This document shows, in pieces, positions 19,810-30,927 of a stretch of DNA of 64,000 nt. The stretch lies in assembly GCF_000203815.1 (NCBI RefSeq), contig NW_004457729.1:1364674-1428673 (forward strand). Reading direction: 5' to 3'. A program made the position numbers and the translations under genes. The first letter of the stretch is position 1, and the number at the start of each line of letters is the position of its first letter. The stretch comes from Cavenderia fasciculata. Its lineage: Eukaryota > Evosea > Eumycetozoa > Acytosteliales > Cavenderiaceae. The notes beneath the pieces were generated by a model. It saw only the letters and a program-made list of their open reading frames with translations, was not told the DNA's origin and did no database searches.

Positions 19810-21770
19810 ATGTATTTTAAAATTATTACCTTATTATTATTACTGTCTGTTTTAGTTAAAGGTATATCATTTCAATATATATATAAATAATAATAATTAT
19901 TATTTGTTACTTACCCAAACTTTGTTCCTCTTTTCTTTTCTCTCCTTTTTTTTTTTTTTTTTTTTTTTTTAGTTCTAATACCGACCAATTGGACGGATGT
20001 ATTACTTGCAAGATTACAGTTTGTTCAGAATCAGATGATTCATGTTGTAAATCCCATCTTGATTGTGCTTCCAACATTAATACCAACAAATGCTCTACTA
20101 GTCGTTGCATTAGTAACAAGTGTTCTCCATCACCTGTCGTCTGTGACACTGTCAACAAGTGTGTCAACTCGTATTGTGATGCTGTCAAGGGATGTGTATC
20201 CAATCCAATCAATTGCGACGACAACAATGTGTGTACAGTCGACTCTTGTAACAATTCAACTGGATGTTGTCATACCATGATTCCAGGTTGTTGTACCGAC
20301 AATTCTCAATGTTCCAATTCTGGTGACCAATGTAACACAGGTCGTTGTATCAACAACAAGTGCTCGTTGTCTCCAGTCGTTTGTGACTCGTCTGACAAAT
20401 GCAAGAACTCGTTTTGTGATAAGTCCAAAGGATGTGTCTCCACTCCAGTTGTATGTGACTCTTCCAACAACAAGTGTGTCAACTCGTACTGTGATGCTAC
20501 CAAGGGATGTGTATCCACTCCAATCAAATGTGATGATGGTGACTATTGTACCATTGACTCGTGCAACAATTCTACCGGATGCTGTTACACTCCAATCCAA
20601 TGTGACTCGTCTGACAAGTGCAAGAACTCCTACTGTGACAAGACCAAGGGATGTGTCTCCACCCCAGTCTCATGTGATGACAACAATGTCTGTACTCTAG
20701 ATGCATGTGACAGCGCTACCGGCTGCACTCACACCAACATCCAAGGATGTTGTACCAACAATGCTCAATGCGATAGCGACAACGAATGCAATATCGACAG
20801 TTGTATGAACAACAAGTGTGTATCGTCTCCAGTCGTCTGCGACACCTCTGACAAGTGCAAGTATTCGTATTGTGACAAGACCAAGGGTTGTGTCTACACT
20901 CCAGTCGTCTGCGCAGACTCTTCCAACAAGTGTGTCAACTCGTACTGTGATGCTGCCAAGGGATGTGTCTCTACTCCAATCAATTGTGATGACAATAACG
21001 TGTGTACAATCGACTCTTGCAACAATTCAACTGGTTGCACTCATACCATGATTCCAGGTTGTTGTACCGACAATTCTCAATGCGCCAGTGACCAATGTAA
21101 CACAGGTCGTTGTATGAACAACAAGTGTGTATCGTCTCCAGTCATCTGTGACACTTCTGACAAGTGCAAGAACTCGTATTGTGATAAGACCAAAGGTTGT
21201 GTCTACACTCCAGTCGTCTGTGATACCTCCAACAACAAGTGTGTCAACTCGTACTGTGACAAGACCAGAGGATGTATCACCAACGCAGTCACTTGTGACG
21301 ACGGTGACTTTTGCACTACAGACTCTTGCAACAATTCAACTGGATGTTGTTACACTCCCATCCAACGTGATGCCTCTGACAAGTGCAAGAACTCCTACTG
21401 TGACAAGACCAAGGGATGTGTCTCCTCTCCAGTCACTTGTAATGACAACAATGTCTGCACAGTCGACTCTTGTAACCCATCTACCGGATGTTGTTACACT
21501 CCTATCCAAGGTTGTTGTACCGATGACTCTCAATGCAACAGCAACAACAAGTGCAATATCGATCGTTGCATCAACAACAAGTGTACCGTCTCACCAGTCA
21601 TCTGTGCTCCATCTACCGACAAGTGCAAGAACACCTACTGTGACCAGTCCCAAGGATGTGTCTCTATCGACATTCAATGTGATACTGTCCAAGTAGTCGA
21701 CAATGACAACGATGATTGTCAAGGTGACGAATGCTTCCATTACGGTTACGAGTACCATTACAATAATTAA
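19810..21770 (+). CDS. Secreted CTDC-repeat cysteine-rich protein (extracellular matrix/EcmA-EcmB-like)
   Basis: The large exon runs to 21770 and encodes about 590 residues of tandem ~24-residue Cys-rich repeats (CDDNNVCTVDSC, CDTSDKCKNSYCDKTKGC, GCCTDNSQC and variants). This is the Dicty_CTDC repeat known from ecmA/ecmB stalk and slug-sheath matrix proteins. A first exon at 19810-19861 encodes a signal peptide (MYFKIITLLLLLSVLVKG). The join is uncertain: the first acceptor after the poly-T tract (19972) would shift frame with the GTATAT donor at 19862, whereas the CAG at 20019 keeps frame and gives 600 residues. A GTCTGT donor at 19845 with the 19972 acceptor also keeps frame. The repeats are strikingly uniform at DNA level, suggesting ongoing homogenisation. 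The C-terminus ends in an acidic Asp/Asn stretch with GYEYHYNN, and no membrane anchor is seen. Confidence 0.85.
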
Positions 21771-22193
21771 TTGAAACAAATAATAATAGTCAATAATATC
21801 ATAATAATAATAATAGTGTAAACAAATATATTAAATTAAATGTATCTATATAAATATTTATAAATATTAATTTAAAAAAACATATATCTCTACATCTCTC
21901 TTTTTAAGCTCAAGTCGTCATCTTTGTAGTTGGAAATGGTTTTTTCGAGTTTGTAGTCTCTACACAAAAAATGAAGGAAAGAAAGATGGAGTTTTCTGAG
22001 TGAAGGGATTTTACTCGTTCCAACTCAACTTCGCTCGATACACACTTAAATTAATTTAATTTTTTTTATACTTTTGCAGTGCTGCTGTGATATTAAAAAA
22101 AACAGATACTCTAACTAACTGATCAGTCCCACATCATCATCATCATCATTATCAAATATATAAATAAATATAAATAGAAAGAGAGAAAGAGAG
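21771..22193. promoter_or_regulatory. Spacer upstream of the ADI-like gene
   Basis: 423 bases, AT-rich, with (CAT)n at 22130-22148 and AAAGAGAGAAAGAGAG just before the start at 22194. No gene is visible. It serves as the 3' region of the CTDC gene and the promoter of the next. Confidence 0.35.
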
Positions 22194-25036
22194 ATGAATT
22201 TCAATAGTAATATACATCAATCACCAGTGCATCTATCGAATAGTGTAAACTATAGTATCAATCATAATAACGGCCAACTATATCACCTCGATCAAAAGGA
22301 TACAGAGATTAACAATTCAAGTTACAGTTTCTCTCAAATTCATGAAAATGATGAAGCTGCTATTGTTATTGTATGTATTGATTGACACAACAGACAATAT
22401 TATATAATAACTGATCTGATCACTAATCATATATTGTTTGTAATTTGTTTGTTTGTTTGGTTTGTTTAGTTAAATGAACCATCATTGGCACAATGGATGG
22501 GATCAATTCATCCAAATGGATCACTCTATGAAGAACCATTAGATCTTTCAAAAGCTCAAGATGAACATCAACAATTCCGTCGTTTACTTGAAAAGGAAGG
22601 ATGTATTGTAAAGACTGTTAGAGATATCTTAACTTCTGTAAGTAGAATATATAGTAGAATGATAGTTAAAAATAGAATAGTTAGAGAGTATAGTTTCTGA
22701 TTTGATTTATTTATTTTTCCCAGGGAACTGGAGATATTGCCAAAAGAGTATTATTGGAGGATTTTGCATTCAAATGTATGAAATATGAATTGGCAGCTGA
22801 ACAAAGATTGGATGAATTGGGACTCAAAGACAAGGAATTATTGTCAGATGAATATAAAAAGAGTTGTATCGATTCAATGAGTGTAGAACAATTGGTAGAG
22901 GTTATTCTCACTCGTCCAACTATTAAACTTCGTAAATCTGAAAGAGATACTGAATTACTTGCTACTGAATATTCATTGTATGTTACAAATACAAAGTATA
23001 CAAAGATATATATACACATATATATTAATTATTTTATTTGTTTGTTTTGTTTTTTTAGCCACCCATTAGTAAATTTAGTATTCCAAAGAGATCAACAAAT
23101 TACAACAGCAAAGGGAATAGTTATGGCAAGTTTAAGTTCACCAATTAGATCACCAGAGGTAGAGTTGATGAAACTTTGTTTCAAGTTACTCGATCTGCCA
23201 GTGTTGGGTGAGATTCCCGCACCTGGCAAGTTGGAGGGTGGTGATTTCTATCCAAGTGGACGTGGACTTTGTTTTATTGGTGTTGGATTGCGTAGTAATT
23301 TCCACGCTGTCGACTATCTTATGCGTAATGATTTATTGGGTACTACACGTGTCGCAGTGGTCAAAGACTACTTTGATCTCAATCAACAACGTATGCATCT
23401 CGATACAGTGTGCAATATCATCAACGAACGTGTCATGTTGATTTTGGAAGATATTTGTGGTGAGCAATCACCCATTCGTCGTTTGGTCGACGAGTACACA
23501 CGCGACCCACACACTGGTGTCTACACATTGTCGCGCCACGACATTGAATACTCGCGCTATCTTCGGGAGAATGGCTACGAGTTGGTCTTTGCCACCGACC
23601 AGAATCAAAAGGACTATGGCTGCAACGGACTCAACATTGGTAAGGGTAAATTCATTGTGGTCGATCAGGCGACCGCCAAGACGATTGCACGTGCCCTTAA
23701 ATCGACGGTCAAGCTCCTCTATGTCGATTTTAGAACCGTCACCAAGATGTATGGGTCGGTGCACTGTTGCTCGCAAGTGGTCAGTCGTCGCACACCACAA
23801 ACTTTTATCTCCCCACCCTTGTCGGTTGCCCATACACCAAACTTGCACGGTACCCAACAACTTCCCAACCCCGAGGCTGCAGTCCACCATGTCAGCCAAC
23901 CTTACAAATACACATCCAATATTGTCCCCGTGCAAACAGCCAATCGCGTGTTGATGGTTGCACCAACCTACTTTGTCAATGCAAAGATTGGTAGCGACCT
24001 TATCAACGCCAGTGTCGTGCGTGAGACTAGACAACGTGTACTTGAAGAGTACGCCCTACTCCACCAACACCTCCGTTCACAGGGTGTCGAGGTCCACCTC
24101 TTTTGTCATGAACCCTACCAAAAGACCCCATCTGCCGTGTTTGTCGGTCAATGGTTCTCGACACATTCAGCAGCCGAGCTTGGTGCCAAGCACGACACAC
24201 TCGTCCTCTACCCCCTCTCAACCATCGAAAAGCAGCGCCAGCGCCGTCGCGAGATTATCGAACATGGACTCTCCCACTACACACGTGTCATTGATCTCAC
24301 TGCCTGCGAACAAGGTCAAATCACAGCTCGTGAAACCACCATTGCCGATATCCTCGCCACTATCCCAACCCTCGGCGAGAATGGATATTATTATAGCGGA
24401 TCAACTTATCCAGAGATTGCTCCATCCACCCCAACCTCTCCTCAACAAGGTGGCAATTCAAACAATCATACCACCAACGCCACCTCTGCAGCAGCAGCTG
24501 CTGCAACAGCCACTGCCAACAGTCTCTCAAAGCATTTGGAATTCCCCAACCTTGTTTTGGATCGTGTCAACAAGGTAGCCTTTGTCAACTTGTCTGGTGA
24601 AAAGGCCTCCAACGAGAGTGTAGCCGATTTGTGGGCCATGTCACTCGACTATAAGCTCGTCAAGGTCAATGTCAAGACCAACACCTCTCTTTCACAATCT
24701 GTTTTTATTGGTCACAAGTTTGCCGTCTTGTGCAAGGAAGCATTCGACGTTGACGAGGCACAAACTATCTATGACCATTTGATCAACAGTGGCAAGCGAG
24801 TCATCCTCGTCAATGCCTCTCAAATGTCCAAACACTGCACCATGCTTTCAGAAGTATCCAACACTGATCACACCAAAACCACTCTTCTCATGACTGAAGG
24901 TTCACTTTCCAATCTTTCAGATACTCAAATCGAAGAATTGGAATCAACCGTTGACAAAATCATTAATATTAATATGTCTGTTTTTGAAGAAAATGGTGGT
25001 AAAGGTATTACTTATATGTTGGGTGGTTTATTCTAA
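22194..25036 (+). CDS. Arginine deiminase fused to a degenerate CtlX-like domain
   Basis: Four exons: 22194-22370, 22470-22637, 22724-22977 and 23059-25036, 858 residues. Intron 3 happens to lack a stop, so an unspliced frame runs through it, but the spliced form restores conserved sequence. Residues about 60-445 are an arginine deiminase of the pentein fold with all expected catalytic elements: FQRD (208-211), LEGGD (258-262), MHLD (312-315) and VHC with the nucleophile Cys436. Residues about 495-858 resemble CtlX/amidinotransferase-related proteins (FVGQWFSTH, LYPLSTIEKQRQRRR, KVAFVNLS). In that family the C-terminal motif is GGxSxRCM; here it reads GGKGITYM, so the nucleophilic Cys is gone. 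A Ser/Thr/Ala-rich linker lies near 735-760 in the second half. It likely converts arginine to citrulline and ammonia; the second half may be structural or regulatory. The middle of exon 4 is GC-rich. Confidence 0.88.
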
Positions 25037-25158
25037 AAGGAAAAGGAAAAGGAATAGAATGGAATAGAAATAAACGACAAAAAAAAAGGCAATTAATTAT
25101 TTATAAAATATGGAAATATTATTATTATTATTATTATTATTTACAAGATATTATTTAT

Positions 25159-26349
25159 TTATTCTTTTTGTTGTTGAAGTTTAAGTAGAGTATTCTTTTT
25201 AGTACATTTAAAGAAATAAACATCAAATTTTGTATCGGGGATATAATGACTTGGGAAATTTGTTTGTTCTACGTTAAAATCTCTGTCTTGCATGGCTTTG
25301 ATAAACTCTGGAATACCTTCTCTGACAGTGGCGCAAGTAGTGTAGAATGTTCCATTGGGAGTGAGTGATAGGTAGATAACATTGGCTAGCGCTTCGACCA
25401 ATTTAACATCGTATATGACTTCACTGCCAATAATGACTTCATAGCCAAATGGAGAGGGTACATCATCGTTGACCCAATCCAAAGCTTGTACAGTTACATT
25501 CTTGAGTTGAGATGTCAATCTCATGTTTCTCTTTACATTGTCTTGGAGTGCTTGAATGATTTTGTCAGTGTAATCGGTGACCAATACATTCTTGCTAATG
25601 AGACCGGCTGCAATACCACATACACCAACACCACTACCAAGTTCCAATACATCCTTGCCTTCAAAGATCGATGGGTTGTCCAACACCCACTTGGCCAATC
25701 CAATACCCCCATCCCATACTCTCCAGGCGACACCTACATCGTCAAAGTGTAATTGATAGAATTCCAAGTACCATTGAAAGGTTCCAGTTTGTTCAGAGTA
25801 CTTTCCAAATCCGACACCTCTCACCGAGTATGGTGCACATCTACGCAGACACTCAATGGCAGTAGCTGCATCGTTGAGAATCTCGGCATCGTAATACTGC
25901 TCCAACAACTGTTCCAACAAATGTACACCGTCCAACGATCTGAGAATCTCATTGGTTGCAGCATCCTTTAACGCTACAATCTTGATTGCTCTCACCACCA
26001 ATCTAACAATCTCCAAATCATAATGATTAAATAATTGAAACATAGATGGATAAATACCTCTTGAATCTAAATCTTTTAATGCGCTCTCTAAAAGAAAAGA
26101 AAAGAAAAGAAAGGTAAGTAAATTGTGATTGTAAACTAAACTATACTATTTACTCTACTACATACTTGTATTACTATTATTATTAATCCAATCGATTAAT
26201 TTGTTTAATGATTGTGTTATTAATTTAGAGTCATTTGATTGAAGAGACTCTCTTTTGACGATAGAGTCACCATATAAATGTGATGATTTATTGGCTTGTT
26301 GTTGAGCGATTGCTTTTAATCTATTTAATGCATTACTATTATTACTCAT
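25159..26349 (-). CDS. Methyltransferase family 16 protein with helical N-terminal repeat region
   Basis: Two exons on the minus strand, 26349-26166 and 26087-25159, 370 residues. Residues about 1-170 are helical and Leu-rich (LNRLKAIAQQQANK, NKLIDWINN, LEIVRLVVRAIKIVAL, LLEQLLEQYYDAEILNDAAT) and look like armadillo-type repeats. The C-terminal half is a Rossmann methyltransferase of the METTL21/FAM86 group: VWDGGIGLAKWVLDN, then motif I DVLELGSGVGVCGIAAG, LVTDYTDKIIQALQDNVKRN, ALDWVNDD and VIIGSEVIYD. This group methylates lysines on translation factors, chaperones or other proteins; the substrate is unknown here. The start ATG gives a compact leader in a divergent spacer shared with the J-domain gene. 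Confidence 0.85.
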
Positions 26350-26894
26350 TATTCCCTACTATAATATTATTTAGTTACAACAAACAAATATTGTTGTTAA
26401 CAAACGAGTGGTAATGCAAATCGTTCGGTGTTTGAACCCATCCCGTCGTTCCTCTAAATTGCGCTGATCCCAAAAAAAATAAAAATAACCTTCCTTAAAA
26501 GCTAACCTCTTGTTCAAATCATTCATTCATTTCATTATCTATCAATTATTTATCATATAGACACATCTTTTAAATAGAGCAGAGTAGTAGAGCAGATTAA
26601 AAGGAATACTGTTAACCATCGCTACAGGAATTTCAAGTCACACAAGTCAGTTTTTCCCCCTTTTCTCTCATTGAAAGATATCATCATCATCACTGCACAG
26701 TCATCATTATCAAACCTATATCTTTTTAAAGATCATTCATTCATTTACAAATTGACTTTAAGTAGTAGTAATAGGAGTGACTATATATATATAACAACAA
26801 TAGATATATCGATCATCAAAACTACTACAGGGATCATTCAAAAAAGATATAAACTCTAATAGAGAGGAGAGAAGAGGAGAGAGAAGAGAAGAGA
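26350..26894. promoter_or_regulatory. Divergent spacer, methyltransferase / J-domain gene
   Basis: 545 bases between divergent starts. A patch of higher complexity at about 26400-26470 has no tRNA fold or recognised motif. The stretch ending in purine-rich GAGAGGAGAGAAGAGGAGAG repeats just before 26895 is probably the leader of the J-domain gene. No other gene is seen. Confidence 0.4.
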
Positions 26895-29031
26895 ATGGAT
26901 GACTTACCATCACCTTATGAAATACTTGGTATTGAAAAAACAGATGATCCTATAGCGATCAAACAGGCATATAAATACATGGCATTGAAATATCATCCAG
27001 ACAAGAACCCAAACTCTGGTGATAAGGTAAATACATACAACAACAACAATCAAATACATGTTTACAAAGCATAAGTCAAAACTAATCATTTCTATGTTTC
27101 TACTTGCATAGTTTCAAGAAATTAGTAAAGCATATCAAATTCTGGCAAATGAAGATTCAAAGTTATTCTTTGATTCATTTGGTTATGAAGGTTTAATACT
27201 CAATGAAAAGCTAAACTCCAAAGGTGATAAGAACTTTACTGAATGGTTAATATCAATGTCATTTTGTCTATTCTCAATTGTATTGGATTACTTTTTAGGA
27301 ATTTATAGTGAATGGTAAAAATTATCATCATAATATATATATATCTAATCATTGACTCTCTTTCTCTTTTGACTAATCATCCATCTATTTTTTATGTTTT
27401 TAGGATATTTGCATCAATATTTACATTATACTTTATTTATTTAACAAAAAAGTCACCAGATATATCGTTTTGTCTATTTATCATTGTTCTCAATCTTGTA
27501 CTCTACTTTATTTTACCGACAAAAATATTACCAACCATCACAAATACCATTATTTATGGTATCGTTTTATTGTGGCCAAATATCACAAGAAAGAACTCTT
27601 CACTCACAGTTAGCATTTGGATCCTCATCATTGTTTTCGATCTTTGGCGTGGTATCACTCTTAATCACTGGATATGGAGTATATTAAGTATCAATATTAT
27701 CATTTTTGGTAGTATTATATTAATGTTGATGGGTATTTATGTTTTAAAAAAACCTGAAACTGGTGTATGTATAAACTTGATAAAAAAAAAGAAAGAAATC
27801 AATGTGATCAACAAAGAATATATAAATAATTTTAACTTTTTCTCTCTCTTTTTTTTTATAGCCAGCAATTTATTCAGGGTTATTTGAAATATTATTCTCA
27901 TCAATTACAAATTTGGATGTTATGACTTTAGTATTTTCATTATTTTGGGGACCCGTTTGGTTATTAGATTTCTTTTTTAATAGAAGAATTGAATGGTTAA
28001 TTGTTCCAACTATATTTTTGATAAAGGTAAAAAACATAGATAATTAATAATATTCACGATCATCCCTTTCTCATACTCTATTTTCTATTTCTATATTCTA
28101 GTTATTCTTATTTAGTGGTAAACTTAAAATCTTTTTACCAATGTTATTATCATCAGCTATTGCATATTATTTGGTTCCATCTTGGATTTATCACTTTTTA
28201 AACAATTATATTGTGCATGCACTTTCTCACATGTTGGTTTATAAATTCAATATTGCCATTGTGGAAAAGGCATCGTCACTTCAGGAAAAGAAAAAGTATC
28301 TCTTTCAAAAGGGTGTCAATCAGATTATCATGGGTGTCATTCTATTTGCCATTCAGTACATGCTCGACTTTTCTACAGAACATTGGCATTTCCTTGGATC
28401 AATCTCTCTTGGATACTCTTTTGTTTTGATGATAGAATTGTATTTCTTTTCATTCTCTATCAAGAATCTAGAGGACGATGGTGGAAACAACATGGCTGGG
28501 GGAGAAGACCAATCAAACAATCAATCAAATGGTGACCACAATGACCCAACTAGACAAAACAAGACAAAAAAACAAAAATCACATGGAGAATACTCAATGC
28601 CATCAAATGAAAACGCAATTCAACCTTATACTCCACCTCCTTCTTTTCTCAGAAATCTTCATAAACAAGTTAAAAGGAATCAATCATTTAATCAATCTAA
28701 TAATAATAACAATCATAGTGTAAATAACAACAACAAAGTACAAGAAATAATAGAAGAACAAGAAGAGGATCGAGATAAATTAATTGATGAAGAAGAAGAT
28801 CAATCATCGTCGTCGACAACATTTGATAAACAAAATGGAAACAGTCCAACCAAAAAATCAACAACTACTGCCACTCCAATTGGCAGTTCATTGGACAAAC
28901 GATGTCAAACCTGTTTCAAATCAACCAATCTCAAAAAATGTGGTAGATGCAAACAAGTATTTTATTGTTCAAAAGAATGTCAAATTAAGAATTGGGCATT
29001 CCATCAATCGATTTGTATCTTGAAATTTTAA
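26895..29031 (+). CDS. J-domain, multi-membrane protein with C-terminal MYND zinc finger
   Basis: Five exons: 26895-27026, 27112-27314, 27404-27764, 27862-28026 and 28102-29031, 596 residues. Residues 6-70 are a J domain with intact HPD (34-36) and [11 protein letters not shown] helix III, which should stimulate an Hsp70. Residues about 85-395 hold many hydrophobic helices, in part paired with WNP and FDLWRG-like loops, placing it in a membrane, probably ER. Residues about 400-550 are Asn/Gln/Glu-rich. Residues 555-592 form a MYND-type zinc finger: C555, C558, C567, C570, C576, C580, H588, C592 ([24 protein letters not shown]). I do not know a family that combines these three parts; each is clear on its own, and no intron break separates the membrane part from the MYND finger, both in exon 5. 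Confidence 0.9.
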
Positions 29032-29341
29032 AGAAAAAAAAGATAGATAAATTAATAAAAGAATACTACTAGTCTTGCTATATTTATTTATTTCTCTCTC
29101 TCTTTTTGCCTGTATTTTTGTTGTTTATCAATCAAATGGATTGCCTTTCATTAAAAAAAAAAGGATAAAGTATTTCTCGATTCTATTTTGTTGTTGTTTT
29201 TGTTTTTTTTTATACAAATATTTGTTGGTATTTATAAATATTATTATTATTTACATCTTTTTTAAATCATTTTCAATTTCTTTTTCTTTTTTGTTTGTTG
29301 TTTGGTTTTTTGAAATCGATTTCAAATTAATGTTTGTTGGT
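29032..29341. other. Convergent 3' spacer
   Basis: 310 bases between convergent stops. AT-rich with TCTCTCTC and TTTGTT runs; nothing coding is visible beyond low-complexity hydrophobic frames. Confidence 0.35.
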
Positions 29342-30542
29342 TTATTTCCAAACTAATTCACCATTTGCTTTGTTAAAGAGATAGTCTCTTCCATTTAAAT
29401 GCATAACACCATCCTTTAAAACACATTTTCTCTTGTTTTTGATTCTAGAAACCTTTTCGTACTGACACAATACAAAATGTTCAATTTCTTGACCTTGATC
29501 ATCCTCTTCATCGTCATCTAAATCACTATTTAATGAATCTTGTGGATCAACTGATGCATCTGGTCTATGTTCCTCCATCTATAAAAAAAGAATATAAATA
29601 TAAATATTTATATACCCGACTAACTAATATTATTTTAACCTACATCTTCTTCACCAACTTCATCTCCTCCATTACCATCTAATTGAGGAATTGTGATACT
29701 AAAACTACATGATTGATTTTGGTTTTTGGAAAGTTTATCGATTATATATTGATCCATTTCTTCTTTCTAAAATATTATTTAATAGTTAGTAAATCAATTG
29801 AATCAATAATATATTCAATGATGATGTATTTACCGATTCAAATGAACCATCATTTTGTGGAATATTCATAATTGATCTCAAAGAATGAGCAGAGGGAAGT
29901 TGTTGTTGTTGTTGTTGATTTGGAGAGGTTGTTCCAGTAGAGGAAGAAGCAGAAGTGGTCGTTGTTGTTGATGATGTTGTTGATGTAGTAGAAGTATTTC
30001 CATTATTACTCAAACCAGCCAATGTAGTGGCAACTATATCATTCTTGGGCATAAATTGTTGTGGTTTTCCAAATGATTGTGGAGATGAATTAATTTGTCT
30101 GAGTGAATTTAAACTTTGTCTTACTTGTTCAGGCTATAAATATATATAGATCAAATTGTTAATAAATAATATATTCTAGTCAATTAGCAAGTATCAGATG
30201 ATTATACATACAGCACTTTGGATATGATTGGTTGAAGAAGTGGATGTTGTCGTAGCAGTAGTGGAAATGGCATCTTGTGGTTGAGGAGGTGCTTGTTGTG
30301 GTTCTGCTTGATTTAATCTAGTCTCCCACATCTGAAACAAATAAAGAATAGAGAGAGTATTCGTTAACATCATATATCTTTCATTCATTCGTTCCCCCCT
30401 TTCAAAGTAGCATAGCATAACATACATTTTGAAGTTCCATGATAATCGAATCATCCAAACCCTCATTTAAAAACTCTACACGAATACATCTAATTACATC
30501 GTCGATGATGTGACGATAGACTGATGATGTTGCTCCAGACAT
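29342..30542 (-). CDS. gtf2a1: Transcription initiation factor TFIIA large (alpha/beta) subunit
   Basis: Five exons on the minus strand: 30542-30426, 30331-30212, 30133-29834, 29766-29644 and 29578-29342, 298 residues; every join is in phase 0. The N-terminus SVYRHIIDDVIRCIRVEFLN plus GLDDSIIMELQNMWETRL is the alpha part of the TFIIA four-helix bundle. The C-terminus HFVLCQYEKVSRIKNKRKCV, LKDGVMHLNGRDYLFNKANG and ELVW is the beta-barrel part that contacts TBP-DNA. The linker is Thr/Ser/Gln-rich and ends in an acidic stretch (SDLDDDEEDDQGQE), as in other eukaryotes. TFIIA stabilises TBP at promoters in the nucleus. Exon boundaries separate the helix-bundle, linker and barrel segments. Confidence 0.95.
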
Positions 30543-30927
30543 GATATTTATGTATTTATATAAATATAGTTAAATGGTGAAGTTCTACTTCTTTGTGAAT
30601 GAATGAGATTGTTAATTTATAATAATAATAAATAAAAAATAAAATAATGTAATGTAATCTGTCTTGTTGATCGAAGAAAGGTAATGTATTATAAATGTAC
30701 TATTAAAAGAGAGAGATATTAATAATCTCTACAACAACAGTTTAAAAAATGAATGGGAACAAATAGAGTGTAGTTGTCAAAGGGTGTTTTGTTCAAATTT
30801 TAAAAAATACCCAATTTATGGGTTTCAAAATTTGACAACACATTCAGCTCATTTTGAACTTCCCCAACCCAAACTAGTATTACTATTTTTTATCTATCTA
30901 TCTTTCAAGAGATACAATATAAAGAGA
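30543..30927. promoter_or_regulatory. Divergent promoter region, TFIIA / TRAX
   Basis: 385 bases between divergent start codons. AATAATAATAAATAAAAAATA-type stretches lie on the TFIIA side. On the minus strand at 30824-30816 the sequence AACCCATAA matches the core of the dictyostelid small-RNA upstream element, but no class I RNA or snRNA sequence follows at the expected distance. The region is otherwise unremarkable. Confidence 0.4.

Noticed and set aside
20256-21533. Several frames on both strands across the CTDC gene
   Set aside because: Repeats create open shadow frames on other frames; only the Cys-patterned frame makes sense.
22754-25036. One continuous 760-codon frame as the whole ADI gene
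   Set aside because: It reads through intron 3 and lacks the first two exons; the spliced product restores family-conserved sequence on both sides.
26400-26470. GC-richer patch with GTTTGAACCC, tRNA T-arm-like
   Set aside because: No D-arm, anticodon arm or acceptor stem could be paired around it on either strand.
30816-30824. AACCCATAA on the minus strand, like the dictyostelid small-RNA upstream element
   Set aside because: No class I RNA, snRNA or other RNA sequence at the expected distance downstream; a 9-base match is expected by chance in 64 kb of this composition.
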